The notes beneath the pieces were generated by a model, which ran no database searches, was not told the origin of the DNA, and worked only from the letters and a program-made list of their open reading frames with translations. A DNA stretch of 64,000 bases from Gari tellinella (lineage: Eukaryota > Mollusca > Bivalvia > Cardiida > Psammobiidae), in contig OV277866.1 in the NCBI GenBank assembly GCA_922989275.2, positions 36,659,246 to 36,723,245 on the forward strand, written 5' to 3'. Positions 55,108 to 64,000 of this stretch are shown in pieces. The translations under genes were made by a program, and so were the position numbers. Numbering within the stretch: the first letter of the stretch is position 1; each line of letters opens with the position of its first letter.

Positions 55108-55960
55108 CGTAAATGTCTTTTCGCCCCTATTTCTCGGTCCAATATACACCAACAACGAAAATAGCAAAGACAAAGAAGCTAAAATACAAAGTGGTGTTTG
55201 ATGTCCAGATTGTCGATAAGAAAGACAACATGATAACACGTGTCAGGTAGTAATAAACATAAAAAGCAGATGTAGTGAATGTAATTTATTCCAAAATGTT
55301 GCACCAAATGGGTACACTTACAAATTGGTCACAATTACCCATCCTGCTGAAGCTGTTAAGGCGTAAACCCGTACTTGTCACCGATAGACATACAACACCA
55401 TTGCTCTATGAGAACGTGATGGTAGTGGACATTAATAAAAGCGTGGTCATAAAGTAGAGGACAATTTTATCAGCGTGGTCCTTGTCAAAGAGCATTGAGA
55501 AATAAATCAGCGGACACTGCAGTCATATCAGGTGTCCAATTATGAGCAATAAAATGCTCTGTACAAATATGAAGGATTCATAATAACATTGTCGCGAGAA
55601 AAGTGGAATAATTGCCACTATGACAATCACTGTTTGATAGTGTTCAACACAGATGGTAGCTTAAAGCGGATGAAAATTAAAACCGAAAGAGTAACTTACA
55701 TCCTTGTTTTCAGTAGTGGCACGTTTACACGATCAACGTTTTGTATTGAGCGGTCATGCAATCATAAGATTAAAGTATTGTCAATCAAACAGCGACAATT
55801 GGTGCAAGCAGAAAACAATTTTGTTGAGTGAAAGGGTTCACGTGTTCATTTTCTATTTGGAGATATAAATCGGATACACAAAGACATATTTTGACATATT
55901 GTTTCCTCTTGGATCATCATGATTTATGCCCAGATGTGCAGTACTTCATAATGTAGGACT
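55108..55960. other. No supported feature
   Basis: GATGGTAGCTTAAAGCGGAT at about 55653-55672 is a lone E-arm trace. The open frames at 55275 and 55589 look non-coding. Confidence 0.4.
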
Positions 55961-56171
55961 TTAACCCTTCCATTATCAAATTTATCGTGCGAGTTTTACC
56001 ACTTCACCGTTTCATTATCGTCTGCTTTAAATTTGTTGTCTGCAGTAAATTTAAGGCTGTATGACTGCAGAAATTAAACAAAAACGAATGTCAAACTGTT
56101 TGGATCCTAATCAGACGCCGCTAAACTGTTTGCAAACGCGCTTTTCGGCGTCATTGAGAGTGAAGGGTTAA
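55961..56171 (-). mobile_element. Family A subtype, one stem arm deleted
   Basis: TTAACCCTTCCATTATCAAA to GTCATTGAGAGTGAAGGGTTAA in outline. The core reads GGATCCTAATCAGACGCCGC and jumps to TAAACTGTTTGC, losing the right inner arm from the apex outwards. Confidence 0.78.
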
Positions 56172-57227
56172 TACATCAATAACATATTCCAATACACCAT
56201 TGTTTAAGAAGCCAAACACAGTAGACATCTTTGGTACTATTCGTATTGTCAATATACTGACTTCATTTAACTGGATAACTTTTAAAGGTTTGCCATTCTT
56301 ACACATTATACACCAGGACTTTGAAAGGGACATAGGAAAACCATTTGCCTTCTATACAATTGAAATGGTAACTTGGTAACGGATCATGATCTATACTGCA
56401 TTTGTTTCTAATTAATTCAAGCTTAAACGTAATCAAAACCTAACCCTTAAAATTGCAGACCAGCTTTAAGTGAACACTGTATGAACAGACGAATGATTGA
56501 AATGGTATTAGGAACCATCCAAAACTGATATGAATTTATTACTACACCGGAAAGTTACATAATTTATCTAATGATGACGGTTAAACAACACAAAAACAAA
56601 CTTTGCTCAACGTTCAACGAACTGTACAAGTGCTACAATATCATTTATGTGACATAACAAGGATATAAATTTATGTAATTGTGTAATTGCAATGTGACAT
56701 GATATATCTGAGAACTATTCTAAAATAGAAAAGGAATATGTAGAAAATGTTTTGTTTTCATGGGAGAGGTTTCATAGTAAAGTGTTACTTCCATACAAAA
56801 ACATTTAGATCTATATAAAACTTATAATTCACTATTGCCTGTAAGACAGACATTAAAAAGAGAATAATCAAGGAAAACAATACAAAAACTGTATTATTGA
56901 TAATTTTATTGATGCCAAGATAAACATATAAGTGGATGCATTTCAAAACTGAGTTCAAAACTCATTTTAGAAGTTAACTGAATTAGAGGATGTTTATAAA
57001 TAAGTTGCGACTGTACAAAAATACATTGTGTTGAAATCGTGCAATAACCCATTTATTGCATCGCAATGTCATTAGTCTTGCATTACAATACAACTCGTCC
57101 TGGGTCAATTATTGGAGTGCATTATATCGATAGTATAGTATATAGATACTTGATGATTATTAAAAGCAGGACAGTACTACATTTGTACTAGTATGGTCCC
57201 TAAACCGAACATTCCGTAATAACAATG
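56172..57227. other. No recognised feature
   Basis: About 1 kb of AT-rich unique sequence. Confidence 0.45.
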
Positions 57228-57435
57228 CACAGTAAAACCTATTTACTATGACCGCTAAGAAGAAGGTTAATTGATTGTATAAATTACAGGTGATAGATTA
57301 AAGCAATATGCCAGTAAAACAGAAAGCTGGCCAAAGAACCTTTCTTTCTTACTGCCACGTTGCTTTAAGTAGTCACATGTCGTAAATCCAAATAATTAAC
57401 ACCATGCTTGGTCGTAACAGAGATGTTTAACTGTA
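57228..57435 (+). mobile_element. Family D, diverged
   Basis: CACAGTAAAACCTATTTACT to AGAGATGTTTAACTGTA. Apex GAAAGCTGGCCAAAGAACCT is no longer palindromic. Confidence 0.7.
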
Positions 57436-57553
57436 GTTAAGAAATTACGAATTAGTTTAAATATCGGTATAGCGGGCGTTATTGTCCTAGGTCGTGTTCA
57501 TATACACTATTGACATAAGAAACGTCAAATGGACAATTTAAGTTTCCGATTAC

Positions 57554-57764
57554 TTAACCCTTTCACTCTCAAAGACACTTTAAAACGCTTTTGCAAACAG
57601 TTTGGATCCTGATCAGACGCCGCGTAACGCGGCGTCTGATCAGGATCCATACTGTTTGACACTCGCTTTGAAATTTCTTTAGTCATACTGCCTTACATTT
57701 AACATTTAAACGATATTGCAGACACAAACATTAAGCAGATGACAATAAAGCGGTGTAGGGGTAA
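57554..57764 (+). mobile_element. MITE family A
   Basis: TTAACCCTTTCACTCTCAAA. The core 57594-57658 is palindromic except one base (CCATAC), centre GCCGCGTAACGCGGC. The right arm has GATATTGCAGACACAAACAT and GTGTAGGGGTAA. Confidence 0.82.
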
Positions 57765-58592
57765 AATCTTCCGAATAATCTGAGCATTAAAGGGTTAACA
57801 GCAATCATTTATTTTGTACAATATACTGCAAAATGACAAACACTGCACTATTGTCAAAGGACTCTTGTTGTCAGAGCACTAGCTACTGTTAACAAATTCA
57901 CCTTTGGTAAATGACGCTTATACCTGTTTCTAGGATTTCTGTCGATTAAATTGATCTGTATTCCAATGTATCGTGACTTGTGCTTAATGCTGAATTTCTT
58001 TTTTAAAGATAGATTGCGTATTTATATATCAAATTGCAATTGCATAAAAAGTGAGAACTCGAGTTAGTTTTATTGGGTTTGTTTTGAGATTTGTTGATTG
58101 GGTTCGTTGTGTGCACTGACCTGTTTTAAGGAAGTTTTGCAAAAAAAATTGATTTTAATCAATGTTTTCGTGCAGTACGTTTTGACACTGTAATACTAGG
58201 CACCTGAATATAAGCACACTATATATAGCAAATTGGCTGGGGATAGAGTTTTATCCCTGTATCAATATACATGTATGTTCATATTCAGAAACAAAGTTGA
58301 GTAGCATTTTGCAACAATTCTATGAACAAAAGTTTAATGTTTTGAAATTATATCACAAGTACGAAATCAAATTTCATTTGACTGTATTGATATATTTCAT
58401 GGTTATATGTGTCGACCTCCTTAACTAAAATTTTGGAGACTTAAAAGTATTCAATCAGTCTGTATGTGTTACTGCATGTGAAAAATAACCAGTAGGTGAG
58501 TCGCTACTTCATGTATAAAGTTATAACCCGCCTTTGCAGCCTTACATAAAAATGGTTCCATAACGAGTTGTATGTATTTCAAACATTTTACT
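57765..58592. other. No recognised feature
   Basis: Unique AT-rich sequence. Confidence 0.4.
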
Positions 58593-58800
58593 TTAACACA
58601 TTTACCCCTCCCGGGCGTGTATCATCTACAAAGAGTATACTGCTTAAAAGTACATTTGTTCAATGCCAACCATGTCAAACCTGATCAGAGGGGTCTTACC
58701 GATAAAAATCCCTTATGATCAGGATATGCACTCTTTGTTATTTTCGCAATACGTCGTCACAAGAAAACGAAATAAGCAAACCTGATTCAACTTGATTGGA
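58593..58800 (+). mobile_element. Family I, degenerate
   Basis: TTAACACATTTACCCCTCCC and CCTGATCAGAGGGGTCTTAC ... CCCTTATGATCAGGATATGC ... CACTCTTTG keep the I hairpin outline. Confidence 0.55.
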
Positions 58801-58857
58801 AGTCAATACTATAAACTCTTGAGATGCATTTAGTACGAATGGGTATCTTTAAACACA

Positions 58858-58998
58858 GGGTCCAAGGTTATAAAGCGTTTGAATTGAGTCTGAGTGTGTT
58901 CTCAAGCATTTGATTGGTCAGATTTGCTCAAATCTGACCAATCAAATGCTTGAGAACGACTTTAGACTCAACTGAAAAGCTTTATAACCTTTGACCCT
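58858..58998. mobile_element. Foldback family G
   Basis: GGGTCCAAGGTTATAAAGCG ... AAAGCTTTATAACCTTTGAC with apex GTCAGATTTGCTCAAATCTGAC in outline. The usual GAGCCTAGGCTC is shortened. Confidence 0.82.
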
Positions 58999-59149
58999 GA
59001 AACAATGCATAAAGCTCTAACAGGAGTTGTCTAAATAACTGAATTAATCATCGATCTGATTTAAGACTGAGAATCAAACATATATTGAATATATCACGGG
59101 AGGGTTTTTATTGTATAATAGAAGAATGTCTAGATTTTGAGATATGCTT

Positions 59150-59400
59150 TAAGGTAGAATAAGAATACTTTATTCTTTTCTAATACACGTGTTTTGGGCA
59201 AAATAAGGATGAAAATTGAAAATAGTTTGGCATCAGACCAGACGCTGAGTAGCGTCTGATCAGGATTCAAGCTGTCAAATTGTTATCGTTCACATTTGAA
59301 TAAGGGCTTATTGGTCTACATTTTATTGCATTAAGCTAACGTAAAGTTTCCTTTTAACTGTTCTTATATCGTTTCCCTACCGTATATATAACAATATTGC
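59150..59400. mobile_element. Family B, old copy
   Basis: TACTTTATTCTTTTCTAATA, CACGTGTTTTGGGCAAAATA, core TAGTTTGGCATCAGACCAGA ... CGTCTGATCAGGATTCAAGC, then GGTCTACATTTTATTGCATT. Confidence 0.58.
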
Positions 59401-59756
59401 GATTTTCTATTTACAGATCGTGTAGCTTTAACGGTACACTGGCTCTGCAGAAGCATCTACAGTGGGGAAAACTGAGAATATAATATATCAACTATGCTGT
59501 AAATACCAATATATGTGTGTGTTTGAGAACGACAGTTCAGACATGATGGAGTATTTCCAGTTTTATTTATTTCATATAGCTCGCTTCTTTGATATGCAAT
59601 ACTTGGGGAACACTAAAATGTCATAAACCTTAGTTTAGTTGCTATTATCTGTTTGTCAAGCGAGACTATAGCTGTCAGGTTGGTCAGCTTTTGAAGACAT
59701 TTATCTGTAAATGTATAGTGATATCTGTTTCACAACTTGCGTTTGAGCGTTTGAGT

Positions 59757-60009
59757 ACCTTTAAGCATTTCCCTTACAGTTAGTTTTCAGCTTAATGCAG
59801 GTGATTGATCAAAGCAGGCTGACAATAAAGCAGAAAGTCCATGAAGGAGCTGTCTGCTTTAACTGCAGTCTATTTTAAGAATTCATCGTTCAGGGCGCAG
59901 TACCAAACTTCTATTGCTCACTTACAGAACATGGTAAAATTATGAACAGGCATCTCTATGAGGTGTAAGTGAATGCGCTAAAAGGCACTTCTATAGGGAA
60001 ACGGTTTAA
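59757..60009 (-). mobile_element. Family E, degenerate, reversed
   Basis: AAAGCAGGCTGACAATAAAG, apex CAGAAAGTCCATGAAGGAGC (intermediate between D and E cores), then AATGCGCTAAAAGGCACTTC and ATAGGGAAACGGTTTAA. Confidence 0.6.
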
Positions 60010-60275
60010 AGATATTTGGTATCGGTTTTAAGGAGAGTTTTAACAAAAACAACACATCACTACGGTGATTTATGACATGTTTAACCCAACAATGACTGAC
60101 ATTTTAGAGAAACATACAATTTACTAAGTGGCTTTTGATGAAACTTTTCTTTGAAATTGCACGTCTTTACATCGCCATCAGCAATGTTGTCTCAAACAAT
60201 TCAAAATACAAGTGGATACGTTGTACTTTCCCAGACTCAATAAATACATTTCTGCAAAAGCATCCCTGTCTACGT

Positions 60276-60340
60276 CAAACTGTTTAGAGTCTGATCAGAC
60301 GCCGAGTTGCCCAATGTCTGAACAAGCTTTACATTGTTTG
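60276..60340. repeat. Type-1 core, worn
   Basis: CAAACTGTTTAGAGTCTGAT ... CAAGCTTTACATTGTTTG around GCCGAGTTGCCCAATGTC. Confidence 0.6.
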
Positions 60341-61252
60341 CAAATCCGGTTTGAATACAACGTACTTATTTTCAAAATATTGCCATTACCTACCTTATTT
60401 TGCATTATGTAATATTTTAGTATCGCTAAACCCAAGTTAAGACCATGTCCCTATGTATAGCACATGGGTAGTGTAGACTTTAATTAGAGTCTTCATTGCT
60501 CATTGACGTGAATTTCAATATTAAACAAACAAGAAAACTTAGAACAGGCCCCCTTTTTATAAAATAAATCCAATATATAAACATGGAATAATCCACTGGG
60601 CGCAAAAAAGGTTAAACGAGAGAGAGCGTAATGTCATCTTTGCTTTAAACTGTTCCATGTAGTGTCCCGTATTCTTTATTTAGGATTTTACCTGATTATT
60701 CAAAAAATGTTGGCGTAAATGGTTTTAATTTTCGTTCATATATATGGTCCAATCTAACTCATGTATAATGTCGTTAACAAATACATATATTGTGTGTCAT
60801 TTGTGTTTAATTTTCGTCAATAGCTTAGAATTTATTCATGAGTTGCGAATTTTTGGAAATGACATCATGTAATATTGCAATCAATGAAAAGCGAAATCAT
60901 GTACCATATTTGCAACTCAAACATTATTGTCTCAGCCTACATTACCTTACATTGCCTTATTTATATGATGCCGCTTTAATATCACAATCTATATTAAGTT
61001 CGACTTATCCATGAAGTGCTAGTCGATCAGGATACTTAAACAGGTCAACAATGTTCCTGTTCCAGTGGTCTTAACACTCGATGTCTGTAATCAGGGTAGG
61101 TAAATGCTCAAAGCAAGAAGAAAGTAAATAAGAAAGTTAATTTGGGAGCTTTCTGGTTTATTTTATTTGTTTTTTTTAGCTATTTCCTGTCGTTAACTCA
61201 ACCATTGGGTCGTCATTTGATTGGTCATACATAGTGAATCTGTGTTGCAAAT
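60341..61252. other. Mostly unique
   Basis: A D-type trace (AGAAAGTTAATTTGGGAGCT) lies near 61130-61150. Nothing else recognised. Confidence 0.4.
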
Positions 61253-61497
61253 CTGGAGCCCGTTTTGTCAAAAGTCGTACGCCAAATATTGTCGTAAGTC
61301 AGAAACGAAAACTTTCAATTATTATTAAATTCTACATCTTATCCTCTATTGTGACATATCGTTGGAATTGTCTTTTCAAGACGATTCCAAAGAGATGTCA
61401 CAAGACAGGATTTGATTGAAAAATCAGATATTATTTATATGTTTATGTTTAGACTTACGACCGTTTTTGTCCTACGATGTTTCATTAAACGGGCCCC
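61253..61497. mobile_element. Family F
   Basis: CTGGAGCCCGTTTTGTCAAA to TTCATTAAACGGGCCCC. Central stem AAGACGATTCCAAAGAGATG with mirror. Confidence 0.78.
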
Positions 61498-62661
61498 ATA
61501 TCTGTACTATAGCTCTTTAAATTCCAAATCCATTATGTTGTACAACACATATTGTCTGATCTCGGGGTGCCCTTTGCTCTTCGAGAATATATCTTATGCC
61601 ATGGTATTTAATACGCAAAAACATTATGCTTTATTGAGGCTTCTAGCACCCCTATCATTTGGGAAGTGAAGAGGTACTACTCCTGAACAGCTGAGCTCGA
61701 AGGAACCTTTCCAGCTGCCTCGAGCAGAATGTATCTCTTTCTGATTCTGGCAGGTGTAAATCAGACAATTTTGTGCCAAGATCTTCAGCCTTTGGGGAAA
61801 CGATTCTATCCACCATAATCTATTCCATTCCCGATGTAATAGCTTGCCTTATTGGGTTTATCACCGTCGCTTTACGAGCACAATGTGTTTGAAACTCTAA
61901 AATACACCTGTTGTTCGAAATAAATACTTTGGATAAATTATTTTCGATATAACAGGTGCATTGTGTAAAACTTAATTAATAAAAATTAAGTATCGACCAA
62001 ATTGTGGCTAACGTAAAACATACTACATGTAGTATCTGATTAGACTGTTGTTCTTTTAAAATGTTAAAGTTATTGTCATCATTGGCAGAAAAGGGTATTG
62101 GAAACGTGCAAAAGACATTCCACGTTTTACGAGCAGGACAATAAAGTATGATATATCAAAACACATTCATGCCCTAATGTGTTAATTAATAACTGACGTT
62201 TTATTTTGTTTGGTTTACAGCAATAGATAATATACTTAGGTATATTGTCGATTTTGAGTTATGAGACATGTGACTAAAGGAACATAAGATGAAGACTTTA
62301 TTATTTCCCGTTGAAACAAAATGCGAGGCAACTCAATATAGAATATTACCTGTACTTGAAGACATCGCTATTTATTAAATATGTGTAGCAAGTAGTGTGG
62401 ATTAGACAACGAGTGTCTGTGTATTTGAATTGGCTCAAAACTAAATGCTATATACATAGTTGTTAAAGCATAGCCGCGTTAATTGGGAAATAATGACGTA
62501 TTCTGCTTTCCCTGTAGCGATCAGTGTAAACAGGCTATTAATGATTAATTTTGGATATATGTGATGCAGAACATTTCTACTGTGGTTTTCTGCATTAAGA
62601 CTCAAAAGTTTACTGTTAAAACCAGTCCCATTCTAACAGTTGAGACCTAGATCATTTGCCA
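61498..62661. other. No recognised feature
   Basis: Unique sequence. CTATTTATTTCC-type and TTGTTGAAACAAAATGC-like traces near 62300 are too weak to assign to family B. Confidence 0.4.
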
Positions 62662-62874
62662 TGTAACTATTCACTGCCATGACGTCATCAATTTTTAACA
62701 ATTGTCGTCTGCTTTTATTTCTTAAATTTTATCTTTTGCTATTCTGACTTAAAAAAATTGAAATGAGTGTCAAACAGTTTGGATCCAGATCAGACGCCGC
62801 GTAACGCGGCGTCTGATCAGGATCCAAACTGTTTTCAAAAAAATGTGCTCGGAGTAAGGCAGTGAAGGAGTTAA
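62662..62874 (-). mobile_element. MITE family A, reversed
   Basis: TAACTATTCACTGCCATGAC (TGACGTCA at 62680-62687), ACAATTGTCGTCTGCTTTTA, core 62771-62834 (centre GCCGCGTAACGCGGC), then GGCAGTGAAGGAGTTAA. Confidence 0.84.
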
Positions 62875-63070
62875 TGGCATACTAGAAAAAGTCATTGAAG
62901 GCAAATAGTTTAATTCCAGACACGATAGTTACACTAGAAGACATTGTTGCCAGTGAAAGGAGTAATTCGTTTATTACTACAATTTATCACCCTTTTACGT
63001 CTTTATTTTCTCTAAAAGCTGTTGGGTATTCGGTACGCTTTCAACAATTTCGTACTATTCATCACCACAT

Positions 63071-63289
63071 CTTAACTCCTTTACTAACACACATCGGTTA
63101 CACAAGCATTTGCAAACAGTCTGGATCCTGATCAGACGCCGAGTAACTCGGCGTCTGATCAGGATCCAGACTGTTTTACATTCAAATCGAACGATCCTTT
63201 ATCAAAGAAAATCTACAATCTACTTTTAACAAATAATTTTGCAGATGACAATTGTGAAGCAGACGATATCTTGGTGGTAAAGGGTTTAA
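63071..63289 (+). mobile_element. MITE family A, stem variant
   Basis: CTTAACTCCTTTACTAACAC, core 63113-63176 with CAGTCTGG matched by CCAGACTG and GCCGAGTAACTCGGC apex, then AATTGTGAAGCAGACGATAT and GGTAAAGGGTTTAA. Confidence 0.8.
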
Positions 63290-63852
63290 AACTAAACCGT
63301 AATAAGTTACAGAAGCAGATATAAAACGCTGATAAACTGTCAAAATGTATGTTGTTTAATCTCCCCAACATGTGCCTTCAACCAATCGGAGAGACCGAAC
63401 CGCAAGGAGGCTGAGTCGCTCTTTTAGATTTATGTCTGCTATAACGAGGTATGTGTACTTATCGACAGATAGTAAAAACCTCTCACCGCGTGTGGCGAGA
63501 AACAGGCTCTTTGATATCAAATACTTTAAGACAGAAAACTCATTTAGAATTTAGCAATTTAAAAAAGCACAGAACTGCCGCGATTACATCTGATTCGTTA
63601 AATAGATATAATAGCATTTCATCGCAGAAGTGGTCATAAATCATCATAAAATTTTATATCTTAGATTTGGGTGTGAGAACCGATATATAGGCACGGCTTT
63701 GCCTTCGGTTCAGTCAAGGTCACTTCTCGCTAAGTATACTGATTAACTACAATCATGCTGTAAGACATGCCTTCCAAAACAACTGTCATCTTCATTGCTT
63801 TGTCAGTCATAATTTCCTTGTCGTCTGAACTTAAGAAACTTTACCGGAGCGG
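63290..63852. other. No recognised feature
   Basis: The plus frame at 63372-63554 contains an Arg-rich segment and a donor-like ACGAG|GTATGT, but gives too little to call. Confidence 0.35.
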
Positions 63853-63917
63853 CAAACAATTTGGATACAGATCAGACGCCGATTAAATCGGCGTCTGATC
63901 TGGATCCTAACTGTTTG
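63853..63917. repeat. Type-1 hairpin core, AT apex variant
   Basis: CAAACAATTTGGATACAGAT ... GCCGATTAAATCGGC ... GATCTGGATCCTAACTGTTTG in outline. CGAT/ATCG replaces CGCG at the apex on both arms. Confidence 0.75.
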
Positions 63918-64000
63918 CTTATGGAATCCATGTCATGCGTTGTTTGTTAAGTGTGAAAAGCGCCATGAGCGCTGGAAATATCGAAATAATGGCGTTGTGT

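Noticed and set aside
61412..61669. 85-codon frame
   Set aside because: Begins inside the family F element at 61253-61497 and has no protein-like continuation.
434..63917. Repeated palindromes as a CRISPR array
   Set aside because: Spacing is irregular, repeats are self-complementary over 65 bp and sit in transposon termini, and the sequence is eukaryotic in style with no cas-like frame.

Overview
This is eukaryotic, AT-rich, essentially gene-free DNA that is very dense in short non-autonomous DNA transposons (MITEs). No continuous protein-coding gene, rRNA or tRNA gene, bacterial operon or CRISPR array is visible. The repeat style (foldback MITEs with strong hairpin cores, plus a tRNA-derived SINE) suggests a marine invertebrate, most likely a bivalve mollusc. 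That host call is an inference from repeat style, not from any marker gene.

Nearly all recognisable structure falls into repeat families, given working letters here. Three have ends of the form TTAACCCTTT...AAAGGGTTAA (TTAA-bounded, piggyBac-like in style): A, E and I. Four have ends of the form TA-CAG...CTG-TA (TA-bounded, Tc1/mariner/pogo-like in style): B, C, D and J. F has GGGGCCCGTTTCAT termini and G is a CCAAGGTTATAAAGCG foldback. H, M, N, O and P are rarer. The most striking point is that the central hairpins are shared across families with unrelated ends. A, B and C carry one palindrome type, starting CAAACAGTTTGGATCC with GATCAGACGCC inside. D and E carry a second type, CTTAAAGCAGGCTGAAAGTA. 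Family I carries a relative of the first. Within copies the two arms of each palindrome change together.

Layout. 1-9.4 kb: A, B, D, E and I elements plus a 390-bp purine-rich microsatellite. 9.4-12.9 kb: mostly unique sequence with one possible short first exon. 12.9-16.3 kb: cluster of A, E, G, F and I. 16.3-25.4 kb: sparser, including a B element nested in a C element at 20.4-21.1 kb. 25.4-31.9 kb: E, C, D, J and O elements and two weak minus-strand exon candidates. 31.9-38.8 kb: dense B/C/E cluster plus two exon-like ORFs, one frameshifted. 38.8-48.7 kb: the densest part, with element H (9-bp target duplication, E core inside) and a nested A/B/C block at 44.2-45.2 kb. 48.7-54.5 kb: isolated elements, a SINE and a cysteine-rich exon candidate. 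54.5-64 kb: scattered A, D, E, F, G and I copies, ending with four A-type palindromes.

The protein-like ORFs lying on the palindromes (for example translations containing LDPDQTPR or QTVWSQIRRRVTRRLI) are by-products of repeats, not genes. The few exon candidates outside repeats are reported at low confidence. Coordinates were read by eye, and ends of degenerate copies are approximate.
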